The notes under the pieces are model-generated. The model saw only the letters and a program-made list of their open reading frames with translations. It searched no databases and had not been told where the DNA came from. A program made the position numbers and the translations under genes. Positions 1 through 5,547 of a stretch of DNA of 6,755 nt are shown here, piece by piece; the first letter of the stretch is position 1, and the number at the start of each line of letters is the position of its first letter. The stretch lies in assembly GCA_964405925.1 (NCBI GenBank), contig CAYOQG010000304.1, positions 1 through 6,755 on the forward strand, read 5' to 3'. The stretch is from GCA-020344555 sp964405925 (GTDB taxonomy: Bacteria; Planctomycetota; Phycisphaerae; UBA1845).

Positions 1-1
1 C

Positions 2-826
2 ATCGATGCTGACTTCTCGGACGGCTTTGTTGCCTCGGCTTTTGGGGCCGCAACGCACCGGCTGCCCGATGCCACGCTCCAAATGAACTTGGATGCTGGC
101 GTCCAGACGAAAGTCGGCGAGGTGCTCGTGACGTGTGAAGGGAGCGGGACGTTCACGCTTGATGCCCTGAATGCGGCGGGCATGGGTCAGGATGACGGCG
201 CCTGGGTGTACTTCGGGTTTGGCGTCAACATCGACGGAACGGCAATCACGACGTGGAGGGCCACGGACGGTGACGTGACCGGCAGCTCGGTTGACCTTAA
301 CTGCGTCGGCTGCACGGTGAACCTGGCTGAGTCGGACCCCGTGTGCGATGCGAGTCTGACGCGATCGCACGACAACTGCCTCCGGCTCACCTTTGACGGT
401 GCGATCACCGCACCGGCTCCCGGGGAAATCTTGATCCAGGAACTCTTGGGCGGTGGCGGCTATGGCGTTGACATGTCCGGGCAGTTCACGTACACGGTAG
501 AGGGCGGCAACGTCCTGAAAATCGCGGAGAATGGCGACGTTTTCTCGAACGGGACGTGGTATGGCATCCACACCGGCGGTTGGGGCGCGGTTTGCGAGTT
601 CAAGGTCGACTACCGCGTCGTCTACGGTGATGTCGACAACAACGGGTCAACCACCGCAGCGGATGCCAGTGACGTCTGGGGAAGTCGTGGCCCTGCTGTG
701 GGTGACTGCGACCCTTACGACGTTGACGGCAACGGTAGCATCACCGCGAGTGATGCGAGTGACGTGTGGGGACTCAGGGGTTCGGCGGCTCCGCCCAAGC
801 CGGCTGGACACGTCTGCAACCCGTGA
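2..826 (+). CDS. Secreted protein with C-terminal Ig-like plus dockerin-like cassette (5'-partial)
   Basis: The reading frame is open from the window edge, so the true start and any signal peptide lie upstream; the first internal ATG at 83 is not a credible start because coding continues through it (IDADFSDGFVASAFG...). 274 residues are visible. The first ~110 form a beta-rich region of unknown function. From 335 comes a domain beginning PVCDASLTRSHDNC, shared with the genes at 2194 and 3513. From 626 to 781 there are two dockerin-type calcium loops, DVDNNGSTTAAD and DVDGNGSITASD, each followed by ASDVWG. The protein ends in a PPKPAGHVCNP tail. Dockerin-like repeats are common in secreted planctomycete proteins, where their partners are mostly unknown. 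This copy carries an extra cysteine (AVCEFKVDYR) absent from the other two. The role is probably extracellular or cell-surface; the exact function is not recognisable. The stop is TGA. Confidence 0.85.
   Translation: MDADFSDGFVASAFGAATHRLPDATLQMNLDAGVQTKVGEVLVTCEGSGTFTLDALNAAGMGQDDGAWVYFGFGVNIDGTAITTWRATDGDVTGSSVDLNCVGCTVNLAESDPVCDASLTRSHDNCLRLTFDGAITAPAPGEILIQELLGGGGYGVDMSGQFTYTVEGGNVLKIAENGDVFSNGTWYGIHTGGWGAVCEFKVDYRVVYGDVDNNGSTTAADASDVWGSRGPAVGDCDPYDVDGNGSITASDASDVWGLRGSAAPPKPAGHVCNP
335..826 (+). repeat. C-terminal cassette, copy 1 (Ig-like + dockerin-like)
   Basis: This is the first of three copies of a coding module. It has a ~97-residue beta-rich domain (CDxSLxRxHDNC ... GNVLKIxENGDV ... 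VVYGDVD), two calcium loops, and a short GHxCxP tail. It resembles copy 2 most closely: two stretches are identical base for base (659-690 with 3139-3170, and 775-803 with 3255-3283). Confidence 0.85.
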
Positions 827-832
827 TAGAAT
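805..832 (+). promoter_or_regulatory. Sigma70-type promoter for the PEP-CTERM gene
   Basis: A -35 element TGGACA (805-810, one mismatch to TTGACA) is followed after 16 bases by a -10 element TAGAAT (827-832). It overlaps the end and stop codon of the preceding gene. Transcription would start near 839 and leave a leader of about 82 nt before the ATG at 922. This is a prediction from consensus only. Confidence 0.5.
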
Positions 833-872
833 AGAGGCTACTATTGGTTGGTGGACAGGTGGTATAAGCCAG

Positions 873-912
873 CTTCCTGACGTAAAATATATCAGGAGGG
901 AGTTAAAAGGAG
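873..912 (+). promoter_or_regulatory. Leader hairpin masking an AGGAGG, followed by the working ribosome binding site
   Basis: The arms CTTCCTGA (873-880) and TCAGGAGG (892-899) pair with one G-U wobble around an 11-base AT-rich loop, burying a perfect AGGAGG at 894-899. That site is 22 bases from the ATG at 922, too far for normal initiation, and no in-frame start lies closer to it. A second site, AAAGGAG (906-912), sits 9 bases before the ATG and is the likely functional one. Confidence 0.45.
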
Positions 913-921
913 ATTGGTGAA

Positions 922-1515
922 ATGAAGAAGATCGCGGCAGTTCTCTTGGTGGTGATGTTTACGAGTTCGTATGCCTTGGGCGGAGTAGTGAGTTTTACCC
1001 AGACATCGCCCGATCCTGACCCTAGGCTTCCGGATACGGACGTGGGTTCTCTAGCGATGTTCAACGTAATCTGGGAATCGACAACCTTCGCGGACGGTGC
1101 GACGTCGATGGACCTTTTCATTGGGGCGGATAACGGCCTGAAGTTCGACATGGGCCTCTCCGACCTCGACGGAGAGTTTACAGGGGCGTTTACGTTGACC
1201 GACGTCGCGGATCCCGATACCTTCGCTCACTACGCAGATGGCATTTACATTAGCGCATTGTCTTTCGCCGGAGGGGTGATCCCTGATGCAAATGGCATCC
1301 TGCTCGGCCAGATGACGGTTCGGACATCCGGTCTGACGGAGAATATGGACTATAGTTTCTTCGTTCACGGGGACAGTGAGCTTGCAGGCACCCAGACGGG
1401 AACGCGCGATCCGCTCACCTCCGCGGATGTTGCGGTCCACACTGTTCCCGAGCCGGCAACGCTGTCGCTTCTGGCCTTGGGCGCGATTGGCCTGATTCGG
1501 CGCCGGAACGCGTAG
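922..1515 (+). CDS. PEP-CTERM domain secreted protein
   Basis: This 197-residue exported protein starts at an ATG with AAAGGAG nine bases upstream. Residues 1-20 form a signal peptide (KK, then a hydrophobic core ending YALG). The body is beta-rich and acidic (for example SFTQTSPDPDP, MDLFIGADNG), with no catalytic motif I recognise; its pattern is compatible with a cohesin-like or other beta-sandwich fold. Residues 175-197 are a textbook PEP-CTERM signal: VPEPATLSLLALG, a short hydrophobic segment, then RRR and the end. In known systems an exosortase processes this signal and the protein goes to the envelope or extracellular matrix; no exosortase is in this window. The leader peptide resembles that of the gene at 3513, and the first ~100 residues resemble the short gene at 4646. 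The gene appears to be transcribed alone, from a promoter at 805-832 to a terminator at 1656-1700. Its stop is TAG. Confidence 0.9.
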   Translation: MKKIAAVLLVVMFTSSYALGGVVSFTQTSPDPDPRLPDTDVGSLAMFNVIWESTTFADGATSMDLFIGADNGLKFDMGLSDLDGEFTGAFTLTDVADPDTFAHYADGIYISALSFAGGVIPDANGILLGQMTVRTSGLTENMDYSFFVHGDSELAGTQTGTRDPLTSADVAVHTVPEPATLSLLALGAIGLIRRRNA

Positions 1516-1655
1516 GCGCTGGTTACGAACACCCTTGCTTTTGCTGCGAGCGGCGACCTTTTCATCAGAGGTTGTGGGTTGCGTAGCGGGCGGTGGCGAC
1601 TCCCTCTTCGCCATGCGAGTCGGTAAGCAGGGACCGTCGCGATAAATGTACGAGC

Positions 1656-1700
1656 AAAGGGGCTGCTTCTCGGCTAAGTCGAACGCGGCCCCTTTTCTTA
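1656..1700 (+). terminator. Intrinsic terminator downstream of the PEP-CTERM gene
   Basis: The arms AAAGGGGCTGC (1656-1666) and GCGGCCCCTTT (1685-1695) form an 11-bp stem with one G-U pair around an 18-base loop. A T-rich tail (TTTTCTTACTT) follows. It lies 140 bases after the TAG of the PEP-CTERM gene and is the clearest terminator in the window. Confidence 0.75.
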
Positions 1701-2091
1701 CTTACGCCCGTCAAGGCTGCAAGCATTGCTTGTGGAAGCGGGCTGCATGTGCCGTCGCCCGGCATGCCTCCGGGGGGGCAGTCGACACGTGGGTATTATC
1801 GGGCCACATGGGAAACCAGGCAGGATGCGTTGCTACCCGCGCGCCCGGCGGGCGCCGCGCGTTGCGCCAGGCCGTGTGGTTACGAGTTGACGCGTTTTTG
1901 AAGGGTCCGAGCAGCATGTGGTCTTATCGGTCTTGGTGCGTGTTTTCGTGTCAAAGAGCCGGGGCTGCGGCTCGAAGTCGGCCGGGACTGCCCTATATAT
2001 GGTTGAACTCGCCAGTGGAATTGCTCGCGCCGGTCGATATTGCGAGCGACTACTAGGGGGAGGGGCTACGGCCACGAAGTGCGCGTACAGG

Positions 2092-2120
2092 GCAGGCCGC
2101 CCGTGGCGGCCCGGTCCTGC
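2092..2120 (+). promoter_or_regulatory. Strong stem-loop in the leader of the gene at 2194
   Basis: GGCCGCC (2095-2101) and GGCGGCC (2105-2111) are perfect inverted repeats around a CGT loop. An alternative extended form adds GCAGG (2092-2096) with CCTGC (2116-2120), bulging out six bases. No T-run follows, so it is unlikely to be a simple terminator. It may be a leader structure or an operator. No good promoter was found between it and the start codon. Confidence 0.4.
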
Positions 2121-2193
2121 GGTTGGCCGGTAGCTTGGATGAGTCTTAAAGAACAGGGGCAGGCAGTCTCAAACGAATCACGGAGTAGATGCT

Positions 2194-3306
2194 ATGAAAA
2201 CAATGCTTTGTGTGCTTGTGGCAGTCGGATTGGCCGGATCGATGGCGTTCGGTGCGGACCTCGACGTCGCGGTTCAGACGATGGACGGGCTTTCTTCGGT
2301 TACAGTCGGGCCTGGCGATCCGGTGGACTACAGAATCGTTGGCCAGTTGAGCGACACGGGCAATCTCGGCCTTGCCTTGTTTGGCTTTGATTTGTCGTTC
2401 GACGGTGGCGACCTCCTCCAGGCGGACGAGCCGGCGGAGGCGCCCCTGAACAACTTCGCCAGGAACCTGGGGATTACAAACCCGGCCGGTTTCGGCGGCA
2501 CGATGATTGGCGGCGATCTCATTCAGGTTGGTGGTGGCCAAAACACCATCAACAACGTCCCAAGTAATGCCGACTTCCCCATCGGTACGGTGATCACCGA
2601 CCTCGGGAAAGACGAAATGCCGTTGGCCACGGGTTCGTTGACGGCTCCGATGGCCGAGGGGACGTACACGTTGACGCTGTCGAGCTTGTTTGGGAACGTC
2701 ATCACCAGCGAGCAGGCGACCTACTGGGCGGTCGAGGCGTTCAATGCCGGTACGATCCAGAACCTGACCGTCATCGTCGAGATTAACCCCGCCGTAATCC
2801 TGGTTTCGAGCGCTCCCGATTGTGATGTAAGCCTTACCCGTGCTCATGACAACTGCGTCGAGCTGACGTTCAACGGTCCCATCACCGCCCCGGGACCGGG
2901 GCAGGTTGGCATTCAGGAGCTTCAGGCTGGTGGTGCGTACGCCCCAACTGATCTTTCAGATCAGTTCACTTTCACGGTCGTAGGCGGCAACGTGCTCAAG
3001 ATCGTGGAGAATGGCGACGTGCTGAGCAACCAGAAGTGGTATGGGATTCGGAATGTGAGTTGGTCGGGTGTCGGTTCCTTTAAGGTGGACTTGCGCGTCG
3101 TCTATGGCGACGTGGACAACAGTGGCTCAACCACCGCCGCGGATGCCAGTGACGTCTGGGGAAGTCGTGGGCCCGCTTCGGGTGATTGCGACCCTTATGA
3201 CGTTGACGCCAGCGGTAGCATCACCGCGAGCGATGCGAGTGATGTGTGGGGGTCCAGGGGTTCGGCGGCTCCGCCCAAGCCGGATGGGCACACTTGCAAC
3301 CCGTGA
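2194..3306 (+). CDS. Secreted protein with possible cohesin-like N-terminus and dockerin-like C-terminal cassette
   Basis: This 370-residue protein starts at an ATG with GGAG eight bases upstream (2182-2185). Residues 1-20 are a signal peptide (MKTMLCVLVAVGLAG, probable cleavage after MAFG). Residues ~22-200 form a beta-rich domain with patterns such as ALFGFDLSFDGG and EGTYTLTLSSLFGNVI, which recall planctomycete cohesin-like domains; this assignment is tentative. From residue 208 (PDCDVSLTRAHDNC) runs the Ig-like cassette, then residues 305-356 form two dockerin-type calcium loops, DVDNSGSTTAAD and DVDASGSITASD. Both loops have Ser at ligand position 5, where the sister proteins have Asn, which could weaken calcium binding. 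It ends PPKPDGHTCNP. No enzymatic motif is visible. It is a likely surface or matrix component, encoded alone after a long non-coding leader. The stop is TGA. Confidence 0.9.
   Translation: MKTMLCVLVAVGLAGSMAFGADLDVAVQTMDGLSSVTVGPGDPVDYRIVGQLSDTGNLGLALFGFDLSFDGGDLLQADEPAEAPLNNFARNLGITNPAGFGGTMIGGDLIQVGGGQNTINNVPSNADFPIGTVITDLGKDEMPLATGSLTAPMAEGTYTLTLSSLFGNVITSEQATYWAVEAFNAGTIQNLTVIVEINPAVILVSSAPDCDVSLTRAHDNCVELTFNGPITAPGPGQVGIQELQAGGAYAPTDLSDQFTFTVVGGNVLKIVENGDVLSNQKWYGIRNVSWSGVGSFKVDLRVVYGDVDNSGSTTAADASDVWGSRGPASGDCDPYDVDASGSITASDASDVWGSRGSAAPPKPDGHTCNP
2815..3306 (+). repeat. C-terminal cassette, copy 2
   Basis: This is the second copy of the Ig-like plus dockerin-like module. Counting by eye, its 156-base dockerin part (3106-3261) differs from copy 1 (626-781) at about 20 positions, mostly third codon bases. 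It carries the 32-base and 29-base blocks identical to copy 1, at 3139-3170 and 3255-3283. Confidence 0.85.
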
Positions 3307-3418
3307 TCAGCGTTTTGCTTGATTGGCCAACCGGGGCCACAGTGGGAGTCCTCGTACCACTTGGTAACGCAGCAAGAAAGTAAGTCATCGAGCGCAGAGG
3401 AGGAGCATCGATTTCGCC

Positions 3419-3424
3419 GATAAT
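3419..3424 (+). promoter_or_regulatory. Possible -10 element for the gene at 3513
   Basis: GATAAT matches the -10 consensus at five of six positions and lies 88 bases before the start codon. No acceptable -35 was found 16-18 bases upstream, so the call is weak. Nothing else was identified in the 206-base gap 3307-3512 except small stems without T-runs, at 3324-3339 (TGGCC/GGCCA) and 3341-3361 (AGTGG/CCACT). Confidence 0.3.
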
Positions 3425-3512
3425 CTCTGCGTAGTCGTCGCGCCGTGTTCGCAGGCGAGCGCTTCAGGTCGGGCCTGGGCAACCGGCTCTCGCGGCGCAA
3501 ACTAAGGGGTAA

Positions 3513-4568
3513 ATGAAAATGAAAAAAACCGCCATTGTCTCCTTGCTGGTGGTATTCAGCAGTCCGTACGCGCTGGCTGGGACCGTCGAGTTCGCGCCCT
3601 CTGAGCAGACCGTCCCCCCGGGGTTGGTCTCGGTTGTGGTGAGTGTGCAGACGACGATTCCTGACCTCATCGGGATCGATTCCGCGGACATCGTGATCGG
3701 ATCAGAGCTTCCCGTGGTGTCGCTCACCTACTCGGACCCGAACACTTTTGAGACGGTGTATCCGCCTGCTCTTCCGGGCATCTACCCTCATAATGTGTGG
3801 GCGGGGGCGAGCAATACGCGCCCGGACTCCGGCGGCGATTCGCACCTGATTGTTCCGGCCGTCTTCCCGGTAAGCATCGGTATGCTCGTGGTCGATGCCA
3901 CCGGCGCCGCAGACGGGGATTACACCGTCTGGGTGGATACTGCCCAGGACAACTGCAGCGGGTTAGGGGCCACCGTTCTCACCAAAGGTATCAGCGGAGT
4001 GGTGGTGAGTGAGCCATTGTCCGGGGACGCGGTCATCCATGTTCGCAGCGGCGTGCCTGTCGTTTCGGCCGATCCTCCCTGTGATTCAAGCCTGATCCGA
4101 GCGCACGACAACTGCGTCAAGCTCACTTTTGGTGACGTGATTCCGGCACCCAACCCCGGGGACATCAAGATCCAGCGGTTGCTGGCCGGCGGCGCCTATG
4201 ACCCGACCGATTTGTCCAACCAGTTTACGTTCACGGTCGTGGGTGGGAACGTCCTGAAGATCAAGGAGAACGGCGACGTCTTGAGCAACCAGACGTGGTA
4301 TGCCATTCGCAATACTGGGAGCTGGGCCGGGGCCGCTCCATTCAAGCTGGACTATCGCGTGGTCTACGGTGACGTGGATAACAACGGGAGCACCACGGCT
4401 GCGGATGCCAGCGACGTCTGGGGCAGCCGTGGGCCTGCGCCTGATGATTGTAGTCGCTACGATATTGACGCCAACGGCAGCATCACCGCCAGTGATGCCA
4501 GTGATGCGTGGGGTTTCAGGGGCTCGACAGCCGGTCCCAAACCAAGTGGGCACACCTGCAGCCCGTGA
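3513..4568 (+). CDS. Secreted protein with beta-sandwich N-terminus and dockerin-like C-terminal cassette
   Basis: This is a 351-residue protein. AAGGGG (3504-3509) lies only 3 bases from the ATG at 3513 but 9 bases from a second in-frame ATG at 3519, so translation may begin two codons later. Residues 1-22 are a signal peptide (KMKKTAIVSLLVV, cleavage after YALA) resembling that of the PEP-CTERM protein. Residues ~23-186 are beta-rich, with the pattern IGMLVVDATGAADGDYTVWV, typical of secreted planctomycete beta-sandwich or cohesin-like domains. The Ig-like cassette starts at residue 187 (CDSSLIRAHDNC). Two calcium loops at residues 286-337 read DVDNNGSTTAAD and DIDANGSITASD, and the tail is GPKPSGHTCSP. 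The N-terminal half is unlike that of the gene at 2194, while the C-terminal half is clearly homologous. A surface or matrix role is inferred; there is no catalytic motif. The stop is TGA. Confidence 0.9.
   Translation: MKMKKTAIVSLLVVFSSPYALAGTVEFAPSEQTVPPGLVSVVVSVQTTIPDLIGIDSADIVIGSELPVVSLTYSDPNTFETVYPPALPGIYPHNVWAGASNTRPDSGGDSHLIVPAVFPVSIGMLVVDATGAADGDYTVWVDTAQDNCSGLGATVLTKGISGVVVSEPLSGDAVIHVRSGVPVVSADPPCDSSLIRAHDNCVKLTFGDVIPAPNPGDIKIQRLLAGGAYDPTDLSNQFTFTVVGGNVLKIKENGDVLSNQTWYAIRNTGSWAGAAPFKLDYRVVYGDVDNNGSTTAADASDVWGSRGPAPDDCSRYDIDANGSITASDASDAWGFRGSTAGPKPSGHTCSP
4071..4568 (+). repeat. C-terminal cassette, copy 3 (most divergent)
   Basis: This is the third copy of the Ig-like plus dockerin-like module, with its dockerin part at 4368-4523. 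It keeps the four cysteines and both calcium loops but has more base changes than copies 1 and 2 have between them. For example, the long identity block of those two is broken here at several third positions. Confidence 0.85.
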
Positions 4569-4577
4569 TTGATCATC

Positions 4578-4613
4578 AAACGGCTTACGGCGGCCTGCTA
4601 CCGCCGCCTGTTT
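4578..4613 (+). terminator. Probable intrinsic terminator after the gene at 3513
   Basis: GGCGG (4589-4593) and CCGCC (4601-4605) form the upper stem around a 7-base loop. The lower stem GGC (4582-4584) with GCC (4606-4608), and AAAC (4578-4581) with GTTT (4610-4613), extends it with small bulges. A modest T-rich stretch (TGTTTGTT) overlaps the end. It starts 9 bases after the TGA stop, a typical position. Confidence 0.5.
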
Positions 4614-4645
4614 GTTAGATAGCGTCTCTTTCAACGGAGAGCGGC

Positions 4646-5017
4646 GTGGCCATAAAGGTCGCGCCAGCTCTGCTTGTTTCGTTCGCAGTGTGTGCGTGCG
4701 CACACGGCGCCATCGTCAGTCTCACGCAAACCTCGCCCGATCCCTACAACGACCCATCGCTCGGCCCGACGACGGCAACGTTCGATGTCGTAATCGAGGC
4801 CACCAGCTTCCCCGAAGGAATCGTATGGCGCGTCGACATGGAGATCGCGGCGTCTTCGGGTCCTCCGCTCAGTCTCGAGCCCTCACCCGAATGGGAGGTC
4901 CCTTACCCTCCCTGCGACCCGCTCTGTGTCTTCGAGGCGTATCATTTGCTGGGCGGAACGCCGACGCCGAGTGGCCCCGTAGGCTGCCGGCGCGAAGGTG
5001 ACCGCAGCCGCGGCTGA
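4646..5017 (+). CDS. Short, probably decayed paralogue of the PEP-CTERM protein
   Basis: The start is GTG with GGAGA (4636-4640) five bases upstream. The 123 residues begin with a signal peptide (KVAPALLVSFAV, cleavage near AHG), then VSLTQTSPDP, matching VSFTQTSPDP of the gene at 922. The alignment continues: FDVVIEATSFPEG against FNVIWESTTFADG, and VDMEIAASSG against MDLFIGADNG. After about residue 105 the similarity stops and the tail becomes GCRREGDRSRG. The 197-residue relative goes on for ~90 more residues and ends in a PEP-CTERM signal, which is missing here. In the frame beginning at 4983 the sequence reads AAGAKVTAAAADASSLLR and then stops, which could be a remnant of the LGQMTVRTSG region after a frameshift. 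The initiation signals are intact, so a short secreted product is possible, but a degrading gene is more likely. A terminator-like stem separates it from the gene upstream. Confidence 0.6.
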   Translation: MAIKVAPALLVSFAVCACAHGAIVSLTQTSPDPYNDPSLGPTTATFDVVIEATSFPEGIVWRVDMEIAASSGPPLSLEPSPEWEVPYPPCDPLCVFEAYHLLGGTPTPSGPVGCRREGDRSRG

Positions 5018-5042
5018 CGCGTCTTCCCTTCTGCGGTAGAAT
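5014..5042 (+). promoter_or_regulatory. Sigma70-type promoter for the response regulator
   Basis: CTGACG (5014-5019, four of six matches to TTGACA) is followed after 17 bases by TAGAAT (5037-5042). The -35 overlaps the TGA of the preceding short gene. Transcription would begin near 5049, giving a leader of about 80 nt. Confidence 0.5.
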
Positions 5043-5044
5043 CT

Positions 5045-5075
5045 CCCCACGGAGATCTGGACCTGTCCGGCGGGG
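5045..5075 (+). promoter_or_regulatory. Stem-loop near the start of the response regulator leader
   Basis: CCCC (5045-5048) pairs with GGGG (5072-5075) and CGGA (5050-5053) with TCCG (5066-5069), with a small internal loop. It begins just downstream of the predicted -10, so only part of it would be in the transcript if initiation is at about 5049. Its role is unknown. Confidence 0.3.
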
Positions 5076-5127
5076 CGTGGGTACGCGCTAACAGACGCTC
5101 GTGACCGTGTCACCCAAGGAGGCAGCC

Positions 5128-5547
5128 ATGACCGACGATGGCACCGAGGCCGAGTTCAAACATACGGTCCTGCTGGCTGAGGACAACCCTCAGCACCTCG
5201 AGCTCCTGGAAGCCTACATGGAGGAGCTGCCCGAGGTGCGGGTGGTTCTCGCCAGAAACGGCCAGGAAGCACTCACCCGCGTCCAAGAAACCTCGCCGGA
5301 CCTGGTTCTGCTCGACATCATGATGCCCAAAGTCTCGGGGTTCGAGGTCTGCAAACGGCTCAAGAGCGACCCCAAGACGCGGGACATCATTGTTGTCATG
5401 GTCACGGCACTGAACGAGACGGCGGATATCGAACGTGCCGCGGAGTGCGGCACCGACGACTATCTGGCCAAGCCGGTGGATCGCAAAGCCCTGCTCAATC
5501 TGGTTCGGAATCTGCTCGCCACAAAAGCCCGCGGTTCGGCGGGGTGA
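5128..5547 (+). CDS. Single-domain CheY-like response regulator
   Basis: This 139-residue protein consists of one receiver domain. The ATG at 5128 is chosen because a perfect AAGGAGG (5116-5122) precedes it by five bases; the in-frame GTG at 5101 lies upstream of that site. All receiver landmarks are present: acidic pair Glu18-Asp19 (LLAEDNP), phospho-acceptor Asp63 (LLDIMMP), the switch Thr93 (MVTAL), and Lys115 followed by Pro (YLAKPVD). There is no output domain after residue ~130, so it probably signals by protein contact, in the manner of CheY, DivK or stand-alone relay receivers, in the cytoplasm. No histidine kinase or chemotaxis gene is adjacent, so the partner cannot be inferred. It has its own predicted promoter and ends in TGA, 115 bases before polA. 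Confidence 0.93.
   Translation: MTDDGTEAEFKHTVLLAEDNPQHLELLEAYMEELPEVRVVLARNGQEALTRVQETSPDLVLLDIMMPKVSGFEVCKRLKSDPKTRDIIVVMVTALNETADIERAAECGTDDYLAKPVDRKALLNLVRNLLATKARGSAG

Larger units (their letters stand above)
1516..2193. other. Long intergenic region, no supported gene
   Basis: These 678 bases contain no credible coding region. Open frames on either strand are arginine-, alanine- and cysteine-rich, lack ribosome binding sites, and run through a terminator. The region holds two mutually exclusive hairpins at 1594-1613 (TGGCGA/TCGCCA) and 1597-1622 (CGACTC/GAGTCG), the terminator at 1656-1700, a GC-rich inverted repeat at 1841-1855 (GCGCCC/GGGCGC), an inverted repeat at 2023-2047 (GCTCGC/GCGAGC), and a strong stem at 2092-2120. 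I see no tRNA, rRNA or CRISPR pattern. An undetected small RNA or a decayed gene is possible. Confidence 0.6.

Noticed and set aside
626..781. CRISPR-like or tandem DNA repeat
   Set aside because: The internal periodicity comes from the two duplicated calcium loops of a dockerin-like protein domain. There are no spacers.
531..920. Open frame in the second + frame over the end of gene 1, with similar ones at 3068-3322 and 4300-4572
   Set aside because: They look alike only because the underlying cassette DNA is repeated. The composition is unlike a real protein, and the dockerin-like frame explains the sequence.
1513..1515. General reassignment of TAG as a sense codon
   Set aside because: TAG ends the PEP-CTERM gene exactly after its RRR tail, where the family normally stops, so TAG works as a stop in this genome.
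1051..1614. 187-residue open frame on the - strand
   Set aside because: It is antisense to the PEP-CTERM gene, is basic and low-complexity, and has no recognisable domain.
1841..1855. GC-rich hairpin as a terminator
   Set aside because: No T-run follows on either strand; it is kept only as an inverted repeat within the intergenic description.
1646..2056. 136-residue + strand open frame in the long intergenic region
   Set aside because: It starts just before and runs through the terminator stem, has no ribosome binding site, and is unusually rich in Cys, Trp and Arg.
2146..2847. 233-residue open frame on the - strand
   Set aside because: It is antisense to the well-supported gene at 2194. 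It is an arginine-rich shadow typical of GC-rich coding DNA.
4086..4703. 205-residue open frame on the - strand
   Set aside because: It is antisense to cassette 3 and the following terminator, with no domain or ribosome site support.
5101..5127. Upstream GTG start for the response regulator
   Set aside because: The perfect AAGGAGG at 5116-5122 points to the ATG at 5128, and the receiver domain needs no extra residues.
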